Source: Desarmillaria ectypa
Lineage: Eukaryota > Basidiomycota > Agaricomycetes > Agaricales > Physalacriaceae
Direction of reading: 5' to 3'
Assembly (NCBI GenBank): GCA_030407005.1
Contig: JAUDYN010000005.1
Span: 3,162,001 to 3,226,000 of the forward strand
DNA: 64,000 nt
Below, one piece after another: positions 11,201 through 24,007 of the stretch (the first letter of the stretch is position 1; every line of letters begins with the position of its first letter). The notes under the pieces are model-generated. The model saw nothing but the letters and a program-made list of their open reading frames with translations. It did not search any database and had not been told where the DNA came from. The position numbers were made by a program, and so were the translations under genes.

Positions 11201-13127
11201 TCGACATAGAGAGAACCTGGTACTTCAGAGAGAGGTTTTGCTGGAAAAACTAATGGAGTACGCAATTGGGACTCAGTCAAATACAGTGGAAGGCGTTCAG
11301 AGAACTGTATGTGTTTACCCAAGCTGTTTCGACCCATGACTCACCTCTTCATGAAACATAGGCATTCAAGAATCTCTTGGATCTCCATGTTCTATTCTCG
11401 GCGACGCAAACTGTCGCGGCGGATGGGTCGCAATTGTCGACTGCTACAGTGGCGCTGACCATGGAAGACGAAGCCCAATATCGATGTGCGGGATATGTGC
11501 AAGCTGAGATCGAGAGGTACGCAGAGATTGTTCAAGAAGGGGGCGAGGAGGAGGATAAGAGTGACGATGGCAGCGATGTCGACTCTGCGGATGAGAACGA
11601 GGCTGCTAAGAAAGCCAAAAAGAAGGGGAAGGGAGCAGCGAAACTGGCAGCGACGGAGAAAGAAGGCAAGTTCTTGGCCTGTTGCTTCTTCCTGTCTGCT
11701 AAATTTCACGCTCCCTTAAGACGAAGATGCTAATTCTCGTGCTCGGCTCGAAGAGGAGTACGTATTCATTGATGTGATGTCTACCTTCTTGCGAGCAATA
11801 CGTGCCGACGCAATTCATGTTCGCCATGGAGCTATTCTTCTCGCTCACTATGGCCGTTTGGGGCCTTCATTTGACCTTTGCACCAAAGTCATTGTAGAGG
11901 TTCTACGCGAAGCAGGCATGTTTAACGATGATGGCGACGTTGTAGTTTTAGTCGTCACACAAGCTCTACAAGAGGTAACAACCCATCGCGATTTTGTGTT
12001 AGCAATTATGACTTATTCTTCGTCTCCAGGCATTTACGCTCATCTTGGACTCTGTCGTGCGAGACGAGACCAACGCTGTTCAGCTCGCGAAACAGCTAGC
12101 ATCTTGTTTTGTTGTTCGAGGGGTCCAGCTTTCCATCGTCCGCCGACTTGACGGCGAATACATTGTCCAGATTCACACAAATCTGATTTCGTGGTTGGGC
12201 AAACGGTTATCAACTTACCAGAGCAACAACAATAAAAAGTCCCTGAAGCGGACGATATTATGCTTCCGCGTGTTGACTCAGATGCTCAGTGTTATACAAA
12301 GTCGGGAAGCTTTGCAAATGTTCGTACTGTTTTCCCATTTATGATACCTGACTGATGCTCGCCTTTCGTCATTAGCAAAGCTCATATGGATCAGGTCTTA
12401 GCTGAGGCCAAGGTGGAAGTTTCTCCAACATCCTCACTTTGGGAGCCTCAACGTGCCTATGAAAGAAGGCTGACGTCAAAGGATAAAGAGAAAGGTATGG
12501 TGACTTCAAGCAATATTCATATCTAAGCTAATTGCTTGAGCAGTGCCTGGGATGAAAGCTCGGAAAGCCACTGGCAAAGGAAAGGCGAAAAGTTCCACGA
12601 TGGTTACGACTGATGAAGAGAGCGAAGTGGAACATCTGGTTGACCGTAACATAGAGCAGAACAAAGCACTTGCCATAACTCGGACGCAGAAACGACCGCA
12701 ACGCAAAACTGCAGCCCGTGCGCGCGCCCGTGCAGCCGAGCAACAAAGCGACCACGACGCTGACGATACTGCCGAGGAAAATATCGCAATGCCGAAATCG
12801 CGACCGCGACCGCGGCCGACATACAAGTCAAAAAACAAGTCTCCTGCTAAGGACGCGGCAGCGACAGATATGGATACTACGGCGGCGGCGGCGCCTGTTG
12901 CACGAACTCCACAGGAAGAAACCCCTGCTCAATCACCTTTGACACCAGCTGAATCTGATCTGGACGGTGCTGTTCCTCCATCGCGAAAGAGAACACGGCT
13001 AGATGAAGATGAGGGACAGGCGGCGGTAGAGGCGGAGGCGACTGCTGGATCTGCAGCAGAGGGTGGAGATGATGAGGCTGAGGCTGAGGGTTACATGCAA
13101 GTGCGGAGGAAGCGAGCTCGTCATTGA
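8247..13127 (+). CDS. SCC3: Cohesin subunit SA/Scc3 (STAG family)
   Basis: HEAT-repeat cohesin subunit that binds Scc1 and loads or holds cohesin on chromatin. Thirteen exons (8247-8328, 8377-8625, 8674-8882, 8933-9348, 9397-10396, 10448-10609, 10664-11056, 11109-11306, 11362-11665, 11721-11974, 12030-12319, 12376-12494, 12544-13127) join to 1419 residues. The N-terminus is basic (KRKR, KKPRTQRGRK). A STAG region follows at about residues 190-240, then the stromalin conservative domain from about residue 319 (VFVHRFRDLDPVIRTECI, SYLRYVGWVLSDS, THARLAAVKAL). The last exon is a long disordered tail rich in Lys/Arg, Ala and acidic residues, ending RRKRARH. The intron at 11666-11720 begins GCAAGT, a GC-AG splice pair. 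The donor at 11057 could instead be 11054. Confidence 0.94.
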
Positions 13128-13479
13128 ATATCGACGAACAGACTGGTTTCGGTGTGGATCCCCCCCCGTTCTTTTTTATCATTTATATTTAATTTCCTGC
13201 CTTTGCTATGCTCGCTGCTGTCGTGTATACATTATATTTGTATCCAAAAATGGTGTGATAATATTATTAGATACGTCCGAGGGCGGAAGCTGGTGTGAGA
13301 GTCTCGCCTTCTCGATCTTGCTCACTCAGTCTGAAGACTTTCACAGCATCCTGTCATCTCACAGGACGAATATATATCTGACATCTGGTCTCACCAATAA
13401 TGGATGACCTCTTATGAGCAGCGCCCCACTGAAATCATCTGTTTCTATTCCATCACTGTTACAAAAATTGTACGTGCTT

Positions 13480-13625
13480 CAGTTCTCCACCTGTCATACG
13501 TGCTACAGCCCTTTCATAGAATTATGCCTGGGTTGGACGATTCTCACTATCAGCGCCTCTATGACACTTACTGGAAACACCCAGATGTCCAAACATTCCA
13601 AAAGAGCTGAACGACCAAATACGAC
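13480..13625 (+). repeat. Degenerate coding-like repeat, copy 1
   Basis: From 13525 this copy reads ATGCCTGGGTTGGACGAT and can be translated as MPGLDDSHYQRLYDTY and then HPDVQTFQKS before a stop. A diverged copy starts about 348 bp downstream. I do not recognise the protein. It looks like a fragment of a decayed gene that was duplicated in tandem. Confidence 0.5.
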
Positions 13626-13827
13626 AGGTAGGGAAAATACCTTTAGTTACTTGAGGTGTTGCATCTGTTGTATGGTAACAAGGGCGCTTCTGAGCGAAAC
13701 CGAAAAAATTTGGGCGCATACAACCATATTCTACGTGTAAATGTAATGAAATCGGCGATGAAATTTCGATGACAGAACATTGGCCGATTTTCCGCTGGAC
13801 CCATGTTGTCGCAGCCGCTGAGCCACT

Positions 13828-13970
13828 AGTTCTACGTATCCTCCAGTTTTTCTCGCTCAAGCTATAGCATATGCCCGAGTTGAACGATACTCCACTACTA
13901 GCGCTTGCATGACACCTACCGGATGCGTCCAGATGTCCAGATGTTTCAGAAAAGTCAAACAATAAATCAG
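13828..13970 (+). repeat. Degenerate coding-like repeat, copy 2
   Basis: This copy begins ATGCCCGAGTTGAACGAT near 13872 and, in a different frame after small indels, reads HDTYRMRPDVQMFQKSQT and continues open for about 30 more codons (WLLEDPSGFMEVFPRN). The shared peptide core DTY-x-x-(H/R)PDVQ-x-FQKS indicates both copies derive from the same coding ancestor. Confidence 0.5.
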
Positions 13971-14311
13971 ATGCATTGGCTACTCGAAGATCCCAGCGGA
14001 TTCATGGAAGTGTTTCCGAGGAATATCTCAAGGCAACGAACATTGCCGTTGCTTTGACAACTCTTGAGCATGAATCTGGATGTATCGTTCTAAGTCAGTA
14101 GCTGTTCACACGATGAAATCATTCCATGCCAGTGTGCGATATGTGCATTCCTTGCGTCCACGTAGTCCAAGTGATTGCTGATTTTTGCTACTGTCGTACG
14201 TATGTAGGTTAGTATGTATCCGAAAAATGGCGTAATAACATGAACTGCCTTGAAATGAAAGGAATGTTCCATAACAAAGATAGAAAAACGAATAGAAAAA
14301 ATAGTATTTTG

Positions 14312-17300
14312 CTAGTCTGCATCGGAGAGCATGCCAAGAGTTGTCAATATTCCATTAGGCTAGAAAAAATGTCAGCCCGACATCAGCGAGCAAGGACCCT
14401 TCAAACTTACATCCACTGTCATAGCCTTGTACACTTGAGAAAGCCCAGAGCTATCTAGTAATGAACTTGGGTGGTCACAGCTAGAACAACGCCTATGTCG
14501 TGGCTCGAGTGTTCTTGTTTGTTCACCATTAGATGGAGGCGCTACGAGTGAGAGCGCCCTCCTAGGCTTGAGGTCCTTGGAAATAATGCCGAGCATATCG
14601 CAAAGCTCTTCACGAGCTCGGATCATTGCTCTGGTCTCTGTATTAGGTGTTATACCATCCGTGGAAATGCCCTACTTTCAGAGTCTCAGAGTCAAGAAAA
14701 TGCAAATGCAATCGTGCTACATACCGTGGAAATTCTAGAAGGTAGGTCAGTCATGATATCATTGGGCCGATGACGAGGTATTGGAGGAACTGGGGGGAAG
14801 CCTTCGATCAAAAACGTCGACTTCACGCCTGACGAAGTACTCGATCTATTATTACTGATAATAGACGACCTAGCGGATCTTAAACCTGCCCTAGACATTC
14901 TGATGCTGGATTTGCGAACAGCCGAAATACGACTAAAACGTTTGCCTTGACTATCGGGTGATCCGAGCTCGGCCCATTCACTGAGGTTGTCAAAATCCTG
15001 CGCCATATTCTCTGCGTGTTGCCAAGCCTCATTCTTCTCCGCTTCTAGGATTTGAAGTTGCTCTCGTAAGGCTCGGGATTGGGCAAATTCCTTTAAGAAG
15101 CTAGAGTTGAGTTTCCTTAATGCCATCGCCAACGCGCTGGCGGAATGAACGTCGCACAGGGAGTTCAACTGCGCAATCTGCTGGTCAATGCTGTGCAGAT
15201 CTTCTGCCAGTCTGTCGAGCACCACCGAAATATCCTTCAAATCTTCGACGTAACGGACAGCTAAAGACGAATTTTCTCGAGATGAATTGTTGTTAATGGC
15301 TGCAGACAGCGACTCCAGAAGTTCTGCGCGACGCCGGGTGAACATTTTGTACCGAGACTTTACATTCATCCGTTGTTTCTCCAGTTTCTCCACTTCAGCC
15401 GGAATTTCGAGATCAACTGCTTCTTGATGCAAAAGTCGAATAGACGATGCTTCAGCAGACTGCCGTATTGCCTTGGATACTATTGTTTGTAACTCAGACG
15501 GACTAAATGTCCATTTCGCTGCATGCATTGTATAGCCCCTCCATTTCGGCGTAGGTGTCTGGAAACGTGGAGAGGGAAGGGCGGCGAATAACGTTCTTCG
15601 GCTGGTGTTGCCTGAAGGAACGGAAGACACTCGATCATATCTGGGCTGGGACGGACCTCGAGGGCCAGCTGGAGCCCTCGTTCTCCTGCGCCTGACAGAG
15701 GAAGTCGGCGATAAAACCAGCGGTGACTGATCATCAGCATTGGCAAGCGAGCTACCCTCAGACGAGAGAGGTCCAGGTCTGGTTTGGCTTGTAACTGTGC
15801 TTGGTGTCGTATTCATCAGAATGGGATGGTGATGGTCAATTGTATCATACGGGGGAGGCGAGCCTAAAGCATTATACGCATCACTATTATGGTCGGCATC
15901 AATGGGATCTGTGCGAGGCGGTTGAGCTGATTGCAATGATGCAGAACATGAATGAGTGGGTAAGGGTGGCGGCGGTGGAACCATGAGCGCTGGGGATGCA
16001 TGGATCACAGGCGGCGAGTTACTGTAACTTCGGACTACGGTAGGTAACGGCGGCGGCACTACAAGTGCAGGGGGTGCGACGTTCCGATGAATTGCAGGTG
16101 GAAGGGAAGGTAGCACTGGCGGAGAAGGGGGTATAAAAGGAGGAGAAGGTCTAGGCGGGGGGTCAACACGGCGGACTGAAGGTGACCTCGGGGGCTCGAC
16201 ATGTGAAATCGTCGGCTCAGATGTGCATTCCACGTTTGACGATGACTGGGGGTATCGTACATCCGCAGCGGGCAACAGGGGTAAGATTTCTGGGGTCCTG
16301 GAGGTCAAGGGAGAAGGTGGTAGAGGCGATGGGGGTAAGGGCGGTAGCGCTTTCAACAATCGGACCTCTGAATTGGTTTCGGTCCCCAAGGACGTTGACG
16401 ATCCAGTTCCCGTCCGCCGAGAGAGGAAAGATAAAGTACTTCCAGAAGGGCCTTGATGAAGCATGGGAGGGGTAGCTGGCTTGGGCTCCGATACAACTGT
16501 AGGCATGACCGTTTCACGAAGGTCTACAGTACTTTCATCTGGAATTGGAGGCAAAGGGGGTGACAAGATGTCCTGGGGAACACGCTGACCCTCGATGCAA
16601 AATTGCGGAAGGATACGAGTGTCCGCCGAAACAAGGGCGAAGTTATCTGAGGATGGAGCTACAGTCCGTAAACGAGTTATACTAACTTGTCGAGAATGCC
16701 TAGCACCGTGTACAGACGAGGCGGCCCGTGTCAACAACACCTGCTGGGTAATGCTAGGCATCATACTTGCCATCGGAAGCGCGGCAGACACATGTGTCTG
16801 TGGGAACTCGTCTTGTCCATAGTCGGATCGTATCGGCGACTCAAGACTGTAAGTTAAGCTAGATAGATCAGGTGTCTCGGGAAAAGTCTGCTGCCCGTAA
16901 CTACTACCACTGCTATTGGGTGTGCTATCAGAGCATTCGGAGCTTCTGATGGGCGCAACCATAAGTTGGTAGGTATCCATGTCTCTGAGATCACGGACAC
17001 TTTTGATGGGACTTGTAGCGCTGCCCGTTCGTTGATGAGTAATCACATTTCCGGATGTTGGGGACACCAGCGGGTGAGCGTAAGAAGTGAGCGGATAGGC
17101 AGCACTTGGACTCGAATGCATGCTCGCTGTAGAAGCGTTTGGTGACAACTAAGAGACAGGTAACAGATGTAGTACTTGACTTGTGAAGTGAACGCACCTG
17201 TAAAGAGCGTGGGCGTTCGCCAATGGGCAATAGAGACAACCTGTTGCCATTGTCCTCCAATGAGGAGTTCGCCGAACGTACAGAATCTCGTCGCGCAACC

Positions 17301-19071
17301 CACTCGATCCGACCTAGAGAAGACAGATATCTAAGTTTGCGGTTCTCTGGGTAAATATACAGATCGAAAGAACTGACCAGAACCAGACGCAGAAGGTGCT
17401 GACGTACTTAAAATCAAGCCACCAGGATGAGGCCTGGCGTCCTGCTTGAAGGGAGACGGAGGAGATAATTGAGAGCTCAACTCCTCAGGGATTGGTGAAA
17501 ATGGCAATCTATATTCGTCACTCTCTGCCGCAGGCTCATTGGATGAAGAGTATTCGTAATAGTCTAGCACATCTCCAATATCCTTTCCCGATGTTACGGA
17601 AATATCTGTTGACGGAGTCACAGGATGTTGCACGTTACTGCATGACGGGGAAGCATTATGATCAGAGTTGGTTTTGATTGGCGGCGTTGCATGTGCTGCG
17701 TTGGAGGCAAGCAAAGGGATATCTTCTGGGACACCTTCAACTACATCAGCTGTGGATGCCACCTGCGGCGAGTTGGCATCATTCTCACGAAACTCCTTGA
17801 AATCAACGGGAGAGGTCTCATTTATCTTCTCCAAAGGCTCCGAGTAATAATGGTCGCTCAAGGCTGCAGAGGTCATGCTATTCGAGTGTGGAAGAGAGGT
17901 CGATGGGTGGGGATCCATGTCGCCAGACACTCTCGTGATGCTGCCGATACTAGCTCGTTTCGGCGCATCGATCGTTTTATTGGTTTCCAGCCTCGGATTC
18001 TTCGGCGGAGAATAGACCAATTCTGCGTTAAAGGGGATGGGTGGAACAGGTTCAGAGGATGCAGGCGAAAGCGAAGACGAGAACTGACTTCCCCAGCTCA
18101 GAGTCCTATCCCGGATCACTGGAGAATTCAAGAAAGGATGTTCTCCTCGAGGGAGTGTCGCAGAATCCGTGCGGACAAGGCTCGATGCGCCACTTCGGTG
18201 CCGAGACAATCTGGTATCACTGGATAGGACAAACGAATTCGCCATCAATGCTCGCGCCAAGGTAGAGCCTGAGACGGCAGATGACTCTTCGACTGATGAG
18301 ATCTGAGAAGTGGGCCGCGACCGACGATCCGAAGCGGAAGCCGAGCGTACGAGCTGGACTTTCGCACCATGCAAAGTTGCCGCCGGAATTTTGATGGGGG
18401 TAGGTGCAGTTGCAGTTCTTTTGTATAACATTGACTATTTCTGCGTTCAACTTCGGTACAAATCAAACACTACGATACGCACCACTCGATTTGATTTATT
18501 GGTGGCCGAACCTACAAAGTTGACGAAATGAGATGCCTGAAAGATGCTAAGAAGTCTAGAACAGTGAAAGGGCAAGTAGAATACGCACGTCCAACGCCTC
18601 CAAATTCGCCAATATATCGTCGGACATAGACGATGTCTCTTCATCTTCGGAATCACCATACATGCCTCCATCCTGGTCGATAGCGGAATCCTTGTGAGAA
18701 TTCTGAAGCTGCTTCACACTGCGTCCCCGCAATCCACTGCCACTACCAGATGCTCCACCTTCACCTCCTGGAAACAGATGCTCCGGAAACCAATTCGTAA
18801 TAGGTTCAGGAGAGAGGTTAATATCCAATTTCACCCCCAGCGGCTGCTCTGGCTCCCCAGGACGCCGTAGCCTTTTCTCTGTTCCCTCTGAGATCGTAGA
18901 GACCGTGGAGTCCATCGATGCCCGCTTGTCATGGCTGATATCGAATACAGCAGGCGCGGCGTATGGGTGTGGCGAAGTTGGTGTGTTTCTGCGCCGTACA
19001 TCAAATGGCGACTTGGTATTCTTGTTCTTGTTGCGCCTTGGCAAGGAAATGAAGGAAGGAAACGCGGGCAT
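14312..19071 (-). CDS. Large Ser/Pro-rich coiled-coil protein, function unknown
   Basis: Not recognised. Seven exons (19071-18589, 18536-18483, 18434-17378, 17313-17198, 17148-14725, 14671-14411, 14359-14312) join with consistent phases to 1480 residues. The N-terminus is basic (LPRRNKNKNTKS). Most of the chain is low-complexity, with many Ser/Thr-Pro sites and proline runs such as PPLPPSPLPPSPL and PPPPPLPT. A coiled-coil segment of about 190 residues (roughly 1120-1310) includes IPAEVEKLEKQRMNVKSRY and LKDISVVLDRLAEDLHSID, then a second helix (REQLQILEAEKNEAW). A Ser/Arg-rich patch and a short helical exon (REELCDMLGIISKD) end the protein. Architecture suggests a phosphorylated scaffold in signalling, polarity or cytoskeleton, but that is inference. 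The last 48 bp exon is supported only by splice sites. Confidence 0.8.
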
Positions 19072-21722
19072 GGGCCGGCGTCAGTTGGGGATTGAACGAC
19101 CCCAAATGATCAGATCCGTCTGTCAGACAAAGAAGTGAAGGGCAGGGCAGGGCAGAATCAAATGCGCCAGTAGGTGCTGGGCGCAGTAAATGGTGGTCGG
19201 GTGCTAACGTCGATAGTAACAGCCTCGGATGCTCATCACTCAGGTATGTTTGTACGTGTGTCACTAGCATCAATTAGGTCAATGATGTAGCTGATGGATA
19301 TGACACGGTACACACCATTCTCTCCCGAAGTACATAATCTGAAGCACATCACGCCTCGGATCACTTGAGATAAGATTAGGTCACGGCGATACTCTACGCA
19401 AAGCTGCACAGCCGGAGGGCATAGCAGAGGCATCGCCCAGATTGAAACAGCATGCAACCTCAAAATACGCTGGATTCCGTGCATACAGTTGCGTCTGTCG
19501 TCCATCATCCGGGTATCAGTGCCTGCACCCAAAAATCCGTCAATGAAATTCACAGGGAAAGGCACACATGGTCGAGATGCTCATAGGCAAAGAATTTCCA
19601 GTGCCTTTGTCGTCATCTTGAAGGTACAGGAACTAAAGAGGAGTAAAGGCATCGATTTGAGCGCCATGGTTGTCGTTGTCGAGAAAGTGGAGGAAAATCA
19701 GAGGAAAAATAATACAAACAGCCAAAATTGGATGTGATCTTACTAAGCCGGCCAGTCCGGGCCGCCTTCCCGGGTAGGGTCCGCCCTTCGTCACGCTTCC
19801 AACTGCCGCTGACTGGCTTTTTTTTATATCTGTCGCCAATCGCTAGAATCTCCTTTATTGCCACTTAGGTTATCCACGCTGTCACCAGATGTCCTATCTA
19901 ACACCTGGTTATCTGATAAACACTCGTACTCTGCTCTGGCCTCCGTGTTTCTAGGGATCCCATTTCGGTGCCGACATTTCCCTTTCCCAACCTCATGTTT
20001 GTGAACTTCTACTTTGGTGTTCTTTGTCTTCTAAAATAAACTGTCAGGGCCACATATCACCGTTCTTAGAGCTCACGGTGGGAGAACAGAACACGCTATA
20101 GACTTCGACGCTTACAAAAAGGTACTGGGAGGCTCCCGAACAATAACTAAGTTTTGTGTGGAATACCACCACGTTGGCGCGCCCAGCATGCCTTCCTGTT
20201 TAAATTTCCAGCGCTGGATTCCTTCAATAGTACTCTGAACTACGTACACTTGATTATTCTTGGTCTTATAGCGCCTTCCGGTCAGCACTTTTGGAAATCT
20301 TTCGATCCCACCGGGGACTTGGAATCAACCCGGTGGTTCGAGAGCACGGCTATTTACAGCCTGTAAGCGCCGACTGCCCCTGGCTACCTATCGACGATCA
20401 CTTCCACCTCGCGGTGTCAATGCAGATGTCGTTGAATCTTTCCACCACCGTTCCACCAACACCTACTGGAATACTCAGGCGATGTCTATGCCCATTCTCC
20501 CATGAACATGGAGATATTGGGCAGTTCGGTATCCAATGGGGAATACGGCGAAGGAGTGAAATGGTGAGCGTTATTATATGTCATAGGGAGAAGTCTCATT
20601 TCCACGCGATACCATCAAATGCGATTGAATCTCTCCATTGTCAACCAGGACTATGCCACATGCAGCGGACCATCAAATTTACCGAACGACGCTGTGACTT
20701 GAGGACCTTAAGACAAAGCGAAGGACATGTACGGACGCCACAGGGCCCAATTCACACCGGAGATTGGATCAAGTTTGAATAGGTTTGGACCTCCCAATTA
20801 TGCAAGTTACCTTACAATGCCATAAGATCTGAACCCACACAAGACGTCTGCGTAGTCAGGAGTTCAACAAGTTAACTCGCCGACGGACCGCCGGCTTGAT
20901 AATGAATAATTTGGCATTTTGATGAATTAAATTATCTTGTTGGAAATATTTTTTTCTTTTATCAGGAAACGATTCTTGCCGCCCAGAAGCATCAACAAAA
21001 ATCTCGGAAGCGGCGCTGGAAAAGCCTGTGCCAGAGCAGAAACTGGAGTGAGCGTCATGGGAGCCGGAGGAGCTGATTGCGAGCACGTGGAGATCAAATC
21101 TTCTCACGTCAATGGAGACTCAAATTCTCAACTTCGGTAACGGCGACCCCAAGTACGTGCCCCCTGCCTCTGATTCTGGATGACTGTTGGTCAGTCATTC
21201 CAGATGCCGTTGATGTAAACGGTCATATTCCTGGGACAGGGAGGAGCACCTGTAACGATATAAGCCAATCAGAAGGACGTCAACCATTTTGACGGGACGC
21301 TCCGTAGTCGCATTCATTGCCGATTTGAATGGAGGATTGGCATCATCAGGGCCGGTAAATTGCTGTAAATTGATTGTCAATGTTGAATATTTCATATTTG
21401 CAGGTATTGTCAGAAATATTGATCAGACACTTCGGCACGCAGGAACGAGCCCCGTTGGTGACGTCGCCTAGAGTCAAACCGTGACCTTGGATTTTTTCTC
21501 CAGTTCGTTTTCAATCTCGGCCAAAATCAATTCCGCGTGGTTGCACTGCTAAAAGCGCCTTCTGCTTCTCGCATTACCACTGCATCCGTAAGGGAGCTAA
21601 CGGCACCCAAGCTGATCTTCGAAGAACTTGGCTTTAATTTCCCACTACAATTTAAACCAACCACGGTCTTTCACCGCCTGTTTGGACAACGACCCTCATT
21701 TTCTTTCATTATCCTCCTCGGC
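19072..21722. other. 2.65 kb divergent spacer between two coiled-coil protein genes
   Basis: No gene supported. Open frames such as 20291-20782 lack coding character, and short peptide-like stretches appear in shifting frames between about 20040 and 20700, which could be a fully decayed gene. The interval must hold the promoters of both flanking genes. A GC-rich island lies at 19748-19790. Confidence 0.4.
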
Positions 21723-24007
21723 ATGGCTACCACATCCCCCGCCAATAAATTCCGCACAAAAACGTCTGATTTCGCTGACTTTCTCAGAGGTGTTGGTCAA
21801 CATCAGCATCACACGAATACCCCCCGACGAGCACCAGATAACCTTCCAACACCTTCTACATCGACATCAGACGCGCAGGATGGCGTACGGCGGAAGAAAA
21901 CATTGATTCCGTTCTTTGGACGCGTCAGAAGGAAGTCCAATGTGTCCGGTATCTCTGGAGGCGAAGTGTCTGAGCAGGAAAGTGACAAGAGATCGCAGTC
22001 ATTGGCACTGGCAGCAGATGATCAGTAAGTTTTTCCCTCTGTTTTCGTTTTTAGCTTGCCTTTTTTGGGAACCTGCCCCAGATCATGATCAGCTTCTTTT
22101 GCTACCCTGCTCGTCTATTCAAGATATGTGGAGCCAGACTAATCTGTATTTGATGTAGGTGGCCTGTCGCTTCCGCTGCTTCCCAAAATCAATTACCCAA
22201 CACGGCATCTCGTGTCACAAAACTACGGACCCTCCGTAGACCTAACGGAAGGATCATCGGCGTCCGTTCCCCTACCGGATATACGTCCGATTCCCTGGTA
22301 CCCCCGCCCAAAAAAGACCGTCCCAGCATAGACTCTACTACCTCCAAGGAGACGCGTTCCACTACCCCTCGACCAAAACAGCCGACAATTACCATATCCC
22401 AGCCACCCAATAGTTTTCTAGACGACAATTACGACGACCTATTCACTAAACCCCGTAAGAAATTGCACACCGGCGCTTCCCCCTACTCCCTGACTTCTAG
22501 CGATCATGATGATCGAGTCTTCCATAGTGATGGTGACATCTTCCCGACATCTTTCCAGCTATTCCCTCTTTCGTCTTCGTCAAATATCTCCCTTCAACCT
22601 GCCTCATCTACTCCTCCTATGTCACCTACCTCTCTCCGCGAATGGCGGATTGTTGGCGACGAAACAAGTTCCATAAAATCCACTAGGAGCTCGCGGAGAG
22701 TGGTCTCCGATGACATTCCCAGAACCTCAGGCGAAGAGTCGGAGGCGATTTCCACAATTTCAATGCCGGTAACGTCTGCCAGTGGCACAGACAAGCGGTC
22801 CTCCATGACATCCTGGCTTCATAATGAATCACGGAGATCAAAGTCAATGATCAGATCGTCAAGGCAATCTGTGCCAAATCAACCTCCAACGATTCCTCTA
22901 CCAGCTACCCCCGGTCCTCAGATGGTTCCAGCTCAATTATCATCTTTAAGTTACAGTGGTATCCGACCAAGGGCCGTAACCCTTTCTTCCTCGGCTTCTG
23001 CTCGTGCGAATATTGCTACCTCTCCACTGCCCACATCACTCCCGCCAAGGCACAGCAAGTCCATATCCCGGGATCGGAAGTCCACTGACGAGAACGCCAA
23101 GAAGGAAAATACGGCCTTTGATATCGAAACGGCGACAGTGGACCAATTGCGGCAAGCCCTCATTCTCCGCGATCAACAGCTCGACGAGCTCGCGAGCTAC
23201 CTGCTCAAAGTGACGCAGAATCACGTTACCGAAAAGAACGCTCTCGAGAAAAAGATTGCTTCTCTAGAACGAGAGGCTGCGCGGCGCGAGAAGGAAATTA
23301 AAGGTCTCACTTGGCTCGTTAGCAGCAATCGTATGCCAGGAAACGTCCCGCTCTCTAGCACCGGGTTCAAGGCCACGCCTGCGCTGGAGTCGGATAAGAG
23401 CAAAGGCGATACGACGTCTCCCGTGATCAAATCCCCGTCTTACAAGCGTATCAACTCCGATTATGATGATTCTGGTGCGGAGTCTTATCCGACGTCCCGA
23501 ACCGAGTCAGCCCGAGGCTCACTCTCCGGTGGCGAATCATCGTCCTCCCCATTTCAACAAGTCAAATCACATAAATTGGCACCTAAGCTAGGGCTTTTGA
23601 GAGGGTCATCATTGCGAATGGGGAGTACGCGTCCTGCGCTGGAATCGGAAAGGAAGGATGTGCCCAAGGTGGATAAGCGGGCTTCCGTGTCGTCTTTTGC
23701 TTCGTCGGCGGCATCATCATCGTTATCGGGTTCCTCGTCAATGATGCTGCCATCGAGCCCCTCGACGACTACGCTTTCTGCTATTCCGGAGGGTCCACCT
23801 CCTACCCCACCGAAGAAACCCATGTCGCGTGATCCGGCCATAGTTGCCGCGATAGGTACAACGGAGCAGAGACGGGAGAAAGATCAAAAGAAAGTCGCTC
23901 GATCGATGAACACAGCTCCTACCCCCGCGGCTGCATATGCCGCCAATCTCCAGAAAGCGCGACCGCCATCCATAGGGCAAATACTCAACCAAACCGAAAT
24001 TTCCTAG
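21723..24007 (+). CDS. Disordered coiled-coil protein, function unknown
   Basis: Not recognised. Two exons (21723-22024 and 22159-24007) encode 716 residues; the single intron is 134 bp, long for this genome. The protein begins MATTSPANKFRTKTSDFADF, with a basic motif RRKKTLIPFFGRVRRKSN near residue 60. It is then Ser/Thr/Pro-rich and probably disordered. A coiled coil lies at about residues 426-490 (VDQLRQALILRDQQLDELAS and KNALEKKIASLEREAARREK). The C-terminus has a proline motif (PEGPPPTPPKKP) and a conserved-looking basic end (RDPAIVAAIG, PPSIGQILNQTE). Its composition resembles the divergent neighbour at 14312-19071, but I see no direct sequence similarity. Confidence 0.82.

Larger units (their letters stand above)
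13128..14311. other. Gene-free spacer with a decayed tandem duplication
   Basis: No intact gene. It contains two diverged coding-like repeats (13480-13625 and 13828-13970) described separately. The rest shows no recognisable feature. Confidence 0.5.

Noticed and set aside
17658..18227. 189-codon plus-strand open frame
   Set aside because: It lies wholly antisense to exon 3 of the 1480-residue gene and shows no conserved feature.
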